This document shows positions 1 through 10,131 of a stretch of DNA of 60,742 nt, piece after piece. Made by a program: the position numbers and the translations under genes. Where the stretch lies: positions 1 through 60,742 of the IMG/VR virus record IMGVR_UViG_3300047157_000094, one strand, 5' to 3'. Numbering within the stretch: position 1 is the stretch's first letter; the number at the start of each line of letters is the position of its first letter. Below the pieces are notes generated by a model. It did not search any database. It had not been told where the DNA came from and saw only the letters and a program-made list of their open reading frames with translations. Origin of the DNA: a virus.

Positions 1-1779
1 TTTGTATTTTTTTTAATTACTTTTTCTACTAAAAAATTAACAGCTTTGTTCATAACTTTTTCATCAGGAACATACTCAGGATTTCTAAATGTTTGAAAAG
101 ATCTTACTAAATATTTACCTACATTGTTTACCTCAACGGTAGCTAATTCTTTTGCTAACTCATCTGCTTCTTTACCTTTTGGTAATACTTTTTTAAATTC
201 AGTTTGAATTTTTTTAATGTCATTAATTAAATCTTTTGTTAATGCTTGTAGTTCTTTTGGTAAATCATTTAATTTTCTTTGACCTTTGACTACTGCATCT
301 GCATCTTTTAAAATATTACTAGCTATTTCTTTTACTTCATCTGAATAATATCTTAACATAGCTGGAGATGTAATGTTTTTATTGTATTGATCTTGAAATT
401 TTTTAGCTAAGTTGTATGCAGTTTTTTCTAAACCTTCGTAAGTTCTATCAATTTTTCTAGCTCTACCTTTTATATATAATTTAACTTGTTCACTCACACC
501 TTCAATATCTTTAGGTTGTTTACCGTAAGATCTAAACCAAGATAAAACGTTATCTATTTTTTTAAGACTTGAATCTATTTTGTTAGGTGATGTTACAGAT
601 TTTAATCTCCAATCTTTAAATGGTGGTAGCTGTGTTTTAAATCTACTTGCTGTAAAATTTCCTGCTCTAGCATTTACTAATAAAGGAGCTACTACTTTAC
701 CAATCGTAAACTTACCTGCGTTTTGTAAACTTTGTGATGCTTGTCTAGTTAGAGGTGCTACAACTTTATTACCTAATAATAATTTTGCACCTTTCATTAC
801 TGTTTTGTCAATTGCTTTAGCTCCAAGTTGAGCTACACCTATACCAAATTTGTTAGCAATTAATGGAGCTAATCCATACTTATAACCTAGTTGTGTAAAC
901 TTACCTATTAATGGAAAACCTCCACCAATTAATACACCTTCTGCACCATATTTAACTCTGTTTCTAAATTCTGCTGCTGCTTTTTTTCTACCTTTTAAAC
1001 CTTTAGTATCTTCTGGTTCTACAAAAAAAGATTCTCTACCAGGTTCTGATGCTAAAAAATCTGTTGCACCAACTATCGTTGCACCTTCTACATTCTTGAT
1101 GCTACTGACTAGCTTTTCTAAGTTTACCACCTTTAACAGCGTCAGCTGCTTTTTTCATTTTAACTACGGATGGTATTCTTCCTACAATTTTTGCAATAGC
1201 TGTACCCGGTATACCAAATTGTGTAAGTAAAGATGTAACTTCTCCTCTCCATGTTTCAGGACGAGTAGGTTCTCTTTCCTCCATAATTTTTTCAAACCAG
1301 ACATAAAGTCTGTGTTAAAAACTAAATCTGTTCCTGCAAATAATAATGAACCTAAACTATTTTGTAAATCATATACACCAGAACTAATACCTTTTGCTAT
1401 TTCATCTAAGCCAGTTGTGTAATCTCTTTCTTGTGTAATCTCTTCGTTATTAATTTTAAAACTAGGAGCCTTTGCATCAGGTAAAGCTTGAATGTCTTTT
1501 ATTGATGTCATATTAATTTTACCTTTAGTCATGGCAGTAATTGCTTGTCCAATTTGTGCGTTAGGACTTAGTGTATTATATAATTCTAAAATACTTTTAG
1601 GGTCAGGCATAGCCAACCACTTGACAGGTTTTTTAGGTTCTGATTGTACTGCTAATTCGTTTGCTATTTTTTGTTTAACTTGATCTAAGTCTAAAGGTTT
1701 TTGATCTTTGATATCTATATTAACAGCTTCTTCCTTATTAGGGATCTTTGAGAAATCGTTCGTAGGCTGTTTCTGCCAT
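1..1779 (-). CDS. Very large internal virion protein, N-terminal part (frameshifted, runs off the window start)
   Basis: The ATG at 1779 follows a strong GGAGG site and overlaps the end of the upstream gene. The frame starts MAETAYERFLKDP and is then lost. Coding continues in other frames: from about 1741 (residues NKEEAVNIDIKD), through the 1616-1300 stretch, then MEEREPTRPETWRG at 1284-1125, then an uninterrupted frame to base 1 ending in a Lys-rich helix. At least three indels are needed, and no natural gene would be broken this way. The protein is rich in Lys/Ala/Leu helices and has a glycine-rich hydrophobic stretch (GVLIGGGFPLIGKF). The other end of the window holds a matching reading frame, giving about 1,500 residues in total. 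No enzyme motif was recognised. Size and position downstream of hub and ejection-type genes suggest a DNA-ejection or polyvalent internal protein; this is inference. Confidence 0.7.
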
Positions 1780-1780
1780 G

Positions 1781-2899
1781 TTACGCCTCCGATGGTAATA
1801 CTAAATTAACGCTATATTTTTGGTTAAATAAATCTACATCTTGTTGTGATGAAATCATAGCAAAGTCTTCTAATGCCTCTGCACTGTTAGACATTAATTC
1901 TACAATGTCATCTGTAATCTCTGCTGGTAGTCTTGCTCTTAGTTGGTCATAACTTATAGGATTATCTGATTGAGCCATAGGTCCGGGAGCCATGGTCTCT
2001 GTAACTTGTTCTTTCATTACCATTTCACCGTTCGCGTATCCTGCTCTACCACCGCTAGCAAAAGATGCTGTTAGTTCTTGTATTTCTTTTTTAATAGCAT
2101 CCAAAGCATCTTTTTCAAGTTGTGGATCGCTTGAAGATTTGTACTTACGATTTTCATTTAATTTTAAATCTTCCCTATATAATTCTTCTATTTTATTAGG
2201 TAGGTATCTTTCACCTTTTCCTTTTACATAAATATCAACAAGCACTTCTTGACCTACATCTTTTTTACGATACAAATTAAACTCTTCTTGCAGCTGTAAT
2301 AATTCTACATCTTCACCTGGACCTAATGTTTCATTTTTTCTTTTATCTTTTAACTCTGTTAGTCTTGGAATAATTCTTCTTAATTCAATAGCTGCTGCCT
2401 CGTCTCTAAAACGACCTGATCCAGATTTTTCTGCTAGTATATCTGACTGACCTTCGATCAATGATTTAAACATACCAGCTCTTCTTTCATCTAAATTTTC
2501 TGCTTGTTGTTGCATTAGTAATTCTTCATTACCTCTTGATGCTTTAAATTTTTCAAACGGATCTTTAGCTGCTGCTAGTGCCGTGCTTATAGCTCCACCA
2601 ATACCACTGCCTATTGGTGTTTGTGATCCAATGTTTATTCCAAAGTCAATCATTAGATCACCTAATCTACGTTTACTATAATCAGTTCTAGGTTTTTGTG
2701 GATACAGTTGCTCAACTAATCTTTGTTGATCACCGATAGATGCGTTTTTTAAAAACTCTGCTATGTTTTGATTTGTGTCAAATTTTTGTACACTGTTCCC
2801 ATTGTCATAACCTTGTCTAGGTGCTTGTAATCCAGATGTAATTCCGCCTTCAGCAGACCCACCTTTTCTAAACATAGGTCTTTTGTATAAGTTATTCAT
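1781..2899 (-). CDS. Presumptive virion protein with glycine-rich GGRAGYANG motif (372 aa)
   Basis: Complete ORF of 372 aa whose ATG overlaps the stop of the upstream gene (TAATG), implying translational coupling. The N-terminus carries FRKGGSAEGG and a second glycine motif, ASGGRAGYANGEM, lies near residue 285. The middle is highly charged and probably helical. The C-terminal third is acidic. The glycine motif resembles those in the proteins at 3745-5232, 32206-33246 and 33246-35252. I do not recognise the family. Position among ejection-type genes suggests an internal or tail-associated protein. Confidence 0.75.
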   Translation of the reverse strand: MNNLYKRPMFRKGGSAEGGITSGLQAPRQGYDNGNSVQKFDTNQNIAEFLKNASIGDQQRLVEQLYPQKPRTDYSKRRLGDLMIDFGINIGSQTPIGSGIGGAISTALAAAKDPFEKFKASRGNEELLMQQQAENLDERRAGMFKSLIEGQSDILAEKSGSGRFRDEAAAIELRRIIPRLTELKDKRKNETLGPGEDVELLQLQEEFNLYRKKDVGQEVLVDIYVKGKGERYLPNKIEELYREDLKLNENRKYKSSSDPQLEKDALDAIKKEIQELTASFASGGRAGYANGEMVMKEQVTETMAPGPMAQSDNPISYDQLRARLPAEITDDIVELMSNSAEALEDFAMISSQQDVDLFNQKYSVNLVLPSEA

Positions 2900-3745
2900 T
2901 ATTGTTGACCGCTTCCTCTTAGATAGTCACCGTAACCAGTCATCAGTCCACCAGCAACTCCAGCTATTCCTAACGCATTCTGCAACGGCGTAGGGTTAGG
3001 TGTTACCATAGATTGATATTGTCCAGTGCATTCCAGATGCAATACTTGCTACACCTTGTTGTTGATAACCTAATCTTTCGTATGGTTCGAACGCTGCTAA
3101 TCTATTTTGCTCTCTTAAAGCATCTAGACCTGCTTGTGCTTGTGCTTGTTGATCTGCGCCCGCTGATCTTAAAGCACCTACGTCTGCTCCATATAATTGT
3201 GGAACTTGTTGAGCTAAAGCTTGTTGTTGACCAAAAGCTTGATTAGCTAATTGGTTAGCTTGAGTAAAACCTTGTTGTAATAATCCTGATTGTAATAATG
3301 CTCTGTTCATGTCAGATTTATTTTGATATTGTGATCTCATAACACCTTCACGTCCTCCACCTAAATTACCAGACATAGCTGCTTGTTGACCTATACCTGT
3401 CAAACCAGCTGCTGCTTGTTGATCGTATTCGGCTAGTGTTGCATCAATTACATCTTGTTGATATGGAGACATAAAAGGTTGATAACCAGTTGGTCCCGCT
3501 CCTGCTGCTGCAGCATCATATGCTCCTGCTTGTGTAATGTAAGGTTGGAATGCACCTATACCTTGGCCTTGAGTTGTAGCCATTGTGTATGCATCTTTTT
3601 GCGCTTGATCTTGTGCAGCAACTTGTGGTGCAAATTTTGATGTATCTAATGGTGCAGCAGTTAACGCCGTTAACTGTGTTCCTAAATCTTTTTGTAGATC
3701 TTCTACGTATTGTGGTGGGAGTGCTTGTGTTTGTTGTACAGCCAT
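2899..3745 (-). CDS. Gln/Ala-rich internal virion or ejection-type protein (one frameshift)
   Basis: The readable frame from 3745 gives 249 aa of Gln/Ala-rich sequence with FMSPYQQDVIDATLAEYDQQ followed by NLGGGREGVMRSQ. This matches a layout I know from many marine phage proteins (SPYQQ.VIDATLAEYD, then a G.GGSR-like turn). The frame is lost near 3035. The next frame continues sensibly (TGQYQSMVTPNPTPLQNALG) to a TAA that overlaps the next ATG at 2899. The gene is therefore about 281 aa with a single indel. Low complexity and long helices fit a protein that leaves the head with the DNA; that role is inferred, not shown. Confidence 0.7.
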
Positions 3746-5232
3746 TATATTACCTCGCTTAATCGTTCTGATGTTTCAAACATCTGTTGTGCGCCTTGCA
3801 TTCCTTGTGACTCTTCAGACACTTGTCCGCCGGCTTCTAAATTTTTCATCATGTTCTCCATAACTTCTGCGCCTTTATCTATATCTCCACCACCTGCGTT
3901 TCTAACAGCATCTGCAGTAAATACAAACTCATTTACACTTAATCTTGCAGGTACATCATCCGCTTTTTCTTCTCTACCTATTGGTACAAACCCACCTTCA
4001 GCTCTATAATCTTTTTCCATACCACCAAGGTCCATAATTCCACCTTCGGCTCTACCTATTCTACCACCCATAGCCATGTTAGCTATGTCTTTAGTATCTT
4101 GTCTCCCTAAAAAAGGATATTTAACTCTAAGTGCTGCTAACTTTTCACCACTTTTATCTTTAAATGCTTCTTGTACTTCAGCTCTAATCCCAGCTATATC
4201 TAAACCTTCACCACGGTCCATAATTTCATCTACAACTTGGTCAGGTTCACCTAATAATTTTTTACCAAGAGTAAATAAACCAAGTGCTCCTCCTGCTTTT
4301 TTAATATCAAAATTTTCTCCAAATGGATTTACATCACCTAAAGATGTTGGAACGTATTCCATGATTTTATTTGTAAATTTTTTTAATGGGGATATTTTAT
4401 CTACAGAAATAGAACTTCCTGCTGTTATTGGAGATGAAGACGCTCCTGCTCCTGTTAATCCTTCAGCAAATAATCCTGTTGGGTCTTCTACTACACCAGA
4501 TCTATATCTATCCCCTAATGCACTTCCTCTTCCTTTATCTATATTAACTCCACTTGATGCAGCTGCCATTGGAGAACTAAAATATTGTCCTAGTCCGGTT
4601 GCGTTTGGATTAATTTTAAGATTAAATCCTTGTTGCATTTGAGCTCCACCAATACCTCTAGCTAGTTGACCCATACCATAATTCATTAATCCTGATTTAA
4701 TTGATGAACCTATTCTACCTGTTTTATCAAAGCCACCTATACCTGACATTAAACCTGCAGCTAGCGGGTTGAACGGTGCAACAAACGGTGCAGCTTTAAC
4801 TGCAATCTCTGATATTTCATTTGGTATAACTTTTCTTACAAATTTTTTTAATGAACTACCTATTCCATATCTACGTCTACCATCACCACCCATCATACCA
4901 CCATACGCTGCCATCTGTCTGTCAGGTAAAACTGGTCCCTGTGGTTTTGGTTGAAAAGGATTTACTGGATCTTCTGGACTTGGTAAAATTGGACCTTTAC
5001 TCATTTGTCCTTCTGCAATAACCATTTGTCTAAATTCCTCTAGTGTCATTGGTGTAGCTTCAGGTCTAATTTCTAATAAATCAAATACGTATTTGTTGTA
5101 TTCTTCTTCTAGCATAGCATCAACCATCATTTCCATTTCTTGTGGAGATTTAGGTCCTTCGTTTCCTCTATACTTAATAGATGGTGCGCCTGTTTCTAAT
5201 TCTTCTGAAATTTGTATATCTGTTATTGCCAT
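3745..5232 (-). CDS. Large virion protein with GG-rich C-terminus and VPA-L-EFV motif (495 aa)
   Basis: Complete 495-aa ORF. The N-terminal 100 residues are acidic and helical, followed by a Pro-rich linker (GPILPSPEDPVNPFQPKPQG). The middle has hydrophobic Gly/Ala helices (AAPFVAPFNPLAAGLMSGIG). Near the C-terminus is MGGRIGRAEGG (about 388-398) and then AEGGFVP...DDVPARLSVNEFVFTADAVR (about 413-444). The last segment strongly resembles the GG.V.G....D.VPA.L.PGEFV..K.A element found at the ends of phage tape-measure and related tail proteins. The gene is coupled to its neighbours. Role in the virion is inferred from this motif and from position. Confidence 0.75.
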   Translation of the reverse strand: MAITDIQISEELETGAPSIKYRGNEGPKSPQEMEMMVDAMLEEEYNKYVFDLLEIRPEATPMTLEEFRQMVIAEGQMSKGPILPSPEDPVNPFQPKPQGPVLPDRQMAAYGGMMGGDGRRRYGIGSSLKKFVRKVIPNEISEIAVKAAPFVAPFNPLAAGLMSGIGGFDKTGRIGSSIKSGLMNYGMGQLARGIGGAQMQQGFNLKINPNATGLGQYFSSPMAAASSGVNIDKGRGSALGDRYRSGVVEDPTGLFAEGLTGAGASSSPITAGSSISVDKISPLKKFTNKIMEYVPTSLGDVNPFGENFDIKKAGGALGLFTLGKKLLGEPDQVVDEIMDRGEGLDIAGIRAEVQEAFKDKSGEKLAALRVKYPFLGRQDTKDIANMAMGGRIGRAEGGIMDLGGMEKDYRAEGGFVPIGREEKADDVPARLSVNEFVFTADAVRNAGGGDIDKGAEVMENMMKNLEAGGQVSEESQGMQGAQQMFETSERLSEVI

Positions 5233-5261
5233 AATTGCCTTATTTTATAGAGTTTCTTATA

Positions 5262-5441
5262 CTACTTGGTTTTTGCAAACAAATCAAGAGCCGGCATGAT
5301 AACTGTTACGTCTCTCTGCACGTCCTCTTCAGGTATATTAGCAGCTTTTAAAGCTTTTTCAGTCTTATATACTTCACCTGTTTTTTTGTTTTTTATTGTC
5401 GTTATTATCTTTTCTGGTGTTAGCATTTTTATTTCATCCAT
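5262..5441 (-). CDS. Small hypothetical protein (59 aa)
   Basis: A short ORF whose ATG at 5441 overlaps the TAA of the upstream gene (TAATG), so it is almost certainly translated. The product begins MDEIKMLTPEKIITTIKNKK and ends with PALDLFAKTK. It is basic in the first half, with a likely short beta-turn-helix (KTGEVYKTEKALKAANIPEED). No family was recognised. It lies in the run of virion genes between the hub and the ejection-type proteins. Confidence 0.6.
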   Translation of the reverse strand: MDEIKMLTPEKIITTIKNKKTGEVYKTEKALKAANIPEEDVQRDVTVIMPALDLFAKTK

Positions 5442-5776
5442 TATGTTGTTACCTCTTTCTTAATATTTAGATAGCTAATTGCTACATCAAATGAATCAGA
5501 GCTACTTGATAGTACCGTAAAAGTTTTTCCACCTTCTACTATTAGCGGTTGGGTTAATAATTCTGTTGTAACATTTGCTGATAAAGCAGCTGATTTAATA
5601 GCGGTAATACTATTGTTTGTAATAGTCACTGTTGGTGTTCCAGCTGATGTAACTAATATAGATTTAATTAAATATGTTTCACTAACTAAAGGATTACCAG
5701 ATCCAAACGGGGTTAACGCAGCACCACTAGTGCTATTATCTATGCCTACAAATTTATACTGATTTACTGTCGCCAT
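5441..5776 (-). CDS. Small beta-rich virion protein (111 aa)
   Basis: Complete 111-aa ORF of Thr/Ser/Val-rich alternating sequence (SILVTSAGTPTVTITNNSIT), typical of a beta-sandwich. It contains no catalytic motif. The composition resembles small decoration or tail-accessory proteins. Start and stop both overlap the neighbouring genes in TAATG junctions. Function is inferred only from composition and position. Confidence 0.65.
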   Translation of the reverse strand: MATVNQYKFVGIDNSTSGAALTPFGSGNPLVSETYLIKSILVTSAGTPTVTITNNSITAIKSAALSANVTTELLTQPLIVEGGKTFTVLSSSSDSFDVAISYLNIKKEVTT

Positions 5777-5940
5777 TAATCTAAAAAGAAACTTCTAGCT
5801 TCTATTTCCTGTTTTAATTCTTCTTGAAATGTAGTGTTTAATTTTTCTAACACTGCATCTAAATCTCTAACCAAAGACTGTGCCACATCTTCTTCATACT
5901 CTGAACTTGCTCTAGTTAATGTTTGTACTATCTTTGCCAT
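5776..5940 (-). CDS. Small acidic helical protein (54 aa)
   Basis: The ORF starts at 5940, overlapping the stop of the upstream gene, and ends by TAATG overlap with the next gene at 5776. The product begins MAKIVQTLTRASSEYEED and is almost entirely predicted helix, with heptad-like Leu/Val spacing. That suggests a small coiled-coil assembly protein. The tight overlaps at both ends are the main evidence that it is real. Confidence 0.6.
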   Translation of the reverse strand: MAKIVQTLTRASSEYEEDVAQSLVRDLDAVLEKLNTTFQEELKQEIEARSFFLD

Positions 5941-6770
5941 TATATTGTGTAATAATTTTGCATTCTTGATTCAATTGCTTCTCTAATATCAGTAGGTTGA
6001 TTCTGTAAGTATCTTGAAGTAAATGGATCGCTTGCTACTTGTATATTTTCATCCACAACATTATTAACATCATCAAACATATTATTGTTATAAAGAGTTG
6101 CAATACCTCTATTGTCATCTCTACCACCAATAGGATTACCATAAGCATCTATATTTCCAGATCCTCTTTCTTTCATATAATTTTTGTAAGCTGATTCTAG
6201 TTCTTCATTAGTCATTTCAGAAACAGTTCCATAATTTAAACCTTTAATTTTACCCGCTCTTACTACTTCATTCATAAAATAAGGTCTATTTTTTGAAGCA
6301 TTAAAATCAGAAAATTGTTGTAGTGGTGAATTTACACCTTTATTAAATAAATTTAAAAACATACCTGAAAGACCAAAATTAGGAATGTTTACTTTAGGTC
6401 TATTATATAGAAAAGAACTATATGTTCCAGGTTGATATGGACCTATTCCTGGTCCTGTAACTTGATCTTTAGCAAGACCACCTGCAACACCTACTTCAAA
6501 AGCTCTTCTTGCATCTTTAATATCTTGACCAGTCATACTTGAGTAATCATTACCCTGACCATCTGGTCCACTACCACCGCCACCTTGATTACCTCCGCCA
6601 TAATCAGCACCGCTTGTATTTTTAGCACTAGTATTTGCAGCTCTACTGCTAGTTCCAACAGTTGCCATATCAGAACCACGATAACCTGGTCTTGAACCAT
6701 CTAAAGTTTTAGCAACTCTTTGGCCTGTTGCGTACATCTGTCTAGCTTGTTGTAATCTTGTAATTGACAT
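5940..6770 (-). CDS. Hypothetical virion-region protein (276 aa)
   Basis: Complete 276-aa ORF starting MSITRLQQARQMYATGQRVA, an N-terminus I associate with small internal virion proteins of marine phages. It has a Gly/Asp-rich linker (GGGNQGGGGSGPDGQGND) at about residues 58-75, then a polar domain with many Asn and Tyr. The start overlaps the stop of the hub gene, so both are probably translated from one message. Family not recognised. Confidence 0.65.
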   Translation of the reverse strand: MSITRLQQARQMYATGQRVAKTLDGSRPGYRGSDMATVGTSSRAANTSAKNTSGADYGGGNQGGGGSGPDGQGNDYSSMTGQDIKDARRAFEVGVAGGLAKDQVTGPGIGPYQPGTYSSFLYNRPKVNIPNFGLSGMFLNLFNKGVNSPLQQFSDFNASKNRPYFMNEVVRAGKIKGLNYGTVSEMTNEELESAYKNYMKERGSGNIDAYGNPIGGRDDNRGIATLYNNNMFDDVNNVVDENIQVASDPFTSRYLQNQPTDIREAIESRMQNYYTI

Positions 6771-8989
6771 TATCTTCTTCCTCCAGTTTGTATATCTAAC
6801 CTAAAAGTCCCTAATTTCCAACTAGTATCTACTGCAGTATTGGATATTGTAAGAGCGATAGCTCTTGCTCTTGCACGTGTGTCTACTTTTTCAGTTCCAG
6901 ATGTTACAGTAAATGGACCTAATGATGAACTAGCTGCTGTATTATTAGGATAGTTTCTTAAATCTAATTGTATAATAGTGTTCCTTGCTTGAGATATAAA
7001 ATCAGGTATAATTCTACTTACTCTCATAATATTTTCACCATCACCTCTAAGTCTCCTAAATTAGTTGCAGCTCCTCTAATAACTTTTTGTGTAATATCAT
7101 AATCACCAGAAGTAATATTAGCTGGAATAGCTGTTGTTACTCCAAGTCTTACTTGATTAACTCCTGTTTCATGTTCATAGTAATATGAAATTCCTTCTGT
7201 GTTTCCTGTTACATCAAAAGATGTATCTGTTCCTGCATCGTATTGAGTTGCATGTGGTAATCCAAATACAGCAGAATCAATCCAAGTTGTTCTAATAAAT
7301 AAAGAACTTGCATTACAAACCATATAGGTCGTTTAGCAGTTGAGTCTAGATAACTATAAGTAACTGACTGTGTATTTACATTTGAGTTAGCTTCAGGATA
7401 AAACCATGTAACTTCTCCAAACAAGTTATTAATACCTGCATAAACCATTTGATTAGATGTTGTATTTAAATTATCATAAACATAGTCTTCAACTAAACAG
7501 TCCATAGATTCTAGTTTACCTGTGTATCTAAAGAAACCATTATCAGACATCCAGTACGCAGCACCATCAACTTCAACAGCTGCATTCTTACCTATTAATC
7601 CACAGTTAGTTCCGACTTGTTCAAAGGCAAAAGTAAAAGGAGTTCCAACAAAACGCATGGTAAATAAAGCTGTGTCTGTCCAAACATAAAGTGCATTTCT
7701 ACCAAGTTTAGCACCCATGATCCGTGATCCGGCGGCCAGTCTTTGTGTACCAGCACTATTAGTTCAGCTGTAGGTGTATAATCATTTATATTTTCTTGAG
7801 ATGAGAATCTTATAAACATATCATCTTGTGTTGTTTTATCACCAATAGTTGTTTCTGTTCCAAAAAATACTAAGTGACGATCAGGAGTAGATACTAACAT
7901 ATCTCTAGACGCTGTTGGTGCACCAGATATAATAGTTGCTCTTGTTGTTACAGCATTAGTTAAATCTGAATTCCATTCAAAACATTCACCATTAAATATT
8001 AAAGCAATGGCTGTGCTACCTAAATTATCTATAGACCACATACCGGGTTCTGCAACTTTATCCGTGGTCGATGCTGCTTGACCCCAGGCTGAGTAAGCAC
8101 TAAAGTTAGTAACTGTTGCACCATTACTGTGAGAAGCGTTTGTTGTGCCTCTAACATTTCTAGTAATTCCAGTAAAACTTGTAGCTGTAATTCCTGTGTA
8201 AGATATTTCTTCGTTATCTACTTGTATAAAATTTGTTCCTGAACTTGGAAAACCTGTGGTACTTGCTACATTAATCGTGGTCCCTGAACCACCAGTTCCA
8301 GCAGAGTCGGCATTTAATGCTCCATTCAATGTAGTAGTTTGTGGATTTGTAACAGTACCACCCCACTGAGATATACCATAACCAAAGACTCCAACCTGTT
8401 CAGCTGGTCCTACGTGATAATATTGAAAATAAGTTATGCCTCCAGAAGTAGTTGCTCCTGCTCCTCCTTCATTTCCAGGCATTGTAATAGTTAATGTAGT
8501 TCCTGTTGGTGTTGATGTTACCATAAATTTTTTATCACAAAAATCTGCAGCACCAAAATTTGAACCTGTAATAGCACTAAAAGTAGTTGTGTCACCAAAT
8601 AAAATTATATCACCTGGTTCAAAATTATGTGCTGATGGAAAAGTAAGAGTTACGGTAGGTGATCCATTACTTGTGCTAAAAGCATTTGTAAGAGCTGTGC
8701 CTGATGGATTAGTTAAAGGATGTATATCATAGTATACTCCTCCTGTGTAAACGTATAAAATTCTATTAGTTCCTATTAAAGAATATTTAATACCTGTTTT
8801 ATTAACCATGTGATGCAAACCTCTAGCCGCACCAGTTAATTTACTATCACCTAATTGAGACCAACCACCTATTTTTTCAGGTGTACCATATCTAAAACGT
8901 ACATTTTCACCTCCTGTCCATTGTGATTCAGCTCCGGTGGATGTAACTTGTTTATTAAATCCTGGTAAAAAACCTAGTTTTTGTAGCAT
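6770..8989 (-). CDS. Hub / DNA-stabilisation protein, P22 gp10-like candidate (three frameshifts)
   Basis: Four consecutive frames make one protein of about 740 aa: 8989 to about 7730, then to about 7325, then to about 7060, then to 6770. The N-terminus (FLPGFNKQVTSTGAESQWTG, then GARGLHHMV-type and YSLIGTNRILYVYTGG blades) and the C-terminus (PFTVTSGTEKVDTRARARAI, TFRLDIQTGGRR) match the blade-like tail-hub or packaged-DNA-stabilisation proteins of podoviruses (P22 gp10 type). Inside is a short module, VASTTGFPSSGTNFIQVDNE then ISYTGI...TRNVRGTT..SHSNGA, that also occurs in the protein at 21145-21942. The broken frames are attributed to sequencing indels because homologous segments continue across each break. 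Confidence 0.75.
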
Positions 8990-9049
8990 ATAAAATCCTG
9001 TTTATTAGCTATTATATTAGATTATAGAGTAATTCAATCTATTTTTATT

Positions 9050-9595
9050 TTAAGAAATATACTCTAAATATTGGCCTGCAGCATAGTGTAAATTAAAGAC
9101 TATAGCATGTTTTGGTTTGTCTTCAAGATTAGGTTTAGATTCATGTCTTAATAAACTGTCCCAAAATAAAATTCTACCTGGTTCAGGTTTAACATGAAGT
9201 TTAAGTTCAGGAAAAAATAATTTTTGATTGCTACTAGTTAAATAAAGTATACCTGAAACATTAGCCTGTCCATGCCTGTGATTTGCAGTCCAATCTCCGC
9301 GATCAAGTCTAATGCCGTAAGCGTCTGATAACGTATACTCTGGATTTAATAAACCTGTAAATGCAGACAAATAATCTTTACTGGCTGTCATAATAGCTTT
9401 AAAACTAGGATTTTCTAAAAAAATATTTTCTGTTCTTTTTCCTTTAACATTGCTCTTGTAATTCCATTCATTATTATTCTTTAACACATCATCTATTATT
9501 TCTATAAAATCTGTTCCGTCAAAATTATCAAAGTCAAAACCATAGAGGCAGGTTGATCTCTTTATTTCTTTTTCAATTCTTAATGCAAATTTCAT
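9050..9595 (-). CDS. 2OG-Fe(II) oxygenase-like protein, cassette member 9
   Basis: A 181-aa protein of the double-stranded beta-helix dioxygenase type. H106-x-H108 (NHRHGQANVSGILYLTSSNQ), the PGRILFWDSLLRHESKP strand with H151, and K162-HAIVFNL form the core. The ILYL-strand and FW.S...H spacing fit the phage 2OG-FeII_Oxy_5 family, although the usual Arg that binds 2-oxoglutarate is not obvious (Lys at that place). The ATG overlaps the end of the preceding oxygenase gene. It is the last gene of the cassette before the hub. The substrate is unknown. Confidence 0.7.
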   Translation of the reverse strand: MKFALRIEKEIKRSTCLYGFDFDNFDGTDFIEIIDDVLKNNNEWNYKSNVKGKRTENIFLENPSFKAIMTASKDYLSAFTGLLNPEYTLSDAYGIRLDRGDWTANHRHGQANVSGILYLTSSNQKLFFPELKLHVKPEPGRILFWDSLLRHESKPNLEDKPKHAIVFNLHYAAGQYLEYIS

Positions 9596-10131
9596 ACTTT
9601 ATAATCTTCCTCAAGTGTATCAAAATCTAGGTTAAATGATATAATAATTTTTTCTATATCTTCAGTTATTTTAGGTGATCTGTGCACCACAAAACTAGGA
9701 AAAATAATTATGTCCCCTTCTTTAGCATCTATCTCTAATATTTTTTGTTTGTTGACTAACTGTGTTTTCGTAGCACCTTTTGGAAATTGTAAATAATATA
9801 CTCCTGTATAATTGTTACTATGTATATGCCAGTTATGCACTCCGTTTTTTTTATATTTTTGAAACCATAGGTTTCTAATATGCACAGTGTTTAACTTTAA
9901 ATTTTTAATGCATTTTAAAAAATGTTTTTCTAGTAAAGGTTTTATAAACCTCACCCATTCTCTATCCATATCTGTGCTTTTTTGCCAATCTAAATAATCA
10001 ATTTTATCTTTAGGATGACAATCAAAATCATTTGCAGCTTTGTTTATAAAATTAATTAATTGATCTTGAATTAAATTATGGTGTTTAAACCTGTCTTGAA
10101 ATCCATAGGACTCTAATATTATTTTTTTCAT
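9592..10131 (-). CDS. 2OG-Fe(II) oxygenase-like protein, cassette member 8
   Basis: The start is placed at the ATG overlapping the upstream stop (TAATG); an in-frame upstream ATG at 10143 is less likely. Counting from 10143, H106-x-H108 (HNWHIHSNNYTGVYYLQF) and H154 (DIIIFPSFVVHRSPK) give the Fe-binding triad, and FNLDF closes the fold. The usual 2OG-binding Arg appears as Lys (K165). This is the HxH subtype of the family, like members 1 and 9. The N-terminal 90 residues are helical and unlike the other members. Confidence 0.75.
   Translation of the reverse strand: MKKIILESYGFQDRFKHHNLIQDQLINFINKAANDFDCHPKDKIDYLDWQKSTDMDREWVRFIKPLLEKHFLKCIKNLKLNTVHIRNLWFQKYKKNGVHNWHIHSNNYTGVYYLQFPKGATKTQLVNKQKILEIDAKEGDIIIFPSFVVHRSPKITEDIEKIIISFNLDFDTLEEDYKV

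Noticed and set aside
4076-4642. Long plus-strand ORF opposite the 495-aa gene
   Set aside because: It is antisense to a gene with clear motifs and has no ribosome site; its length follows from codon bias of the real gene.
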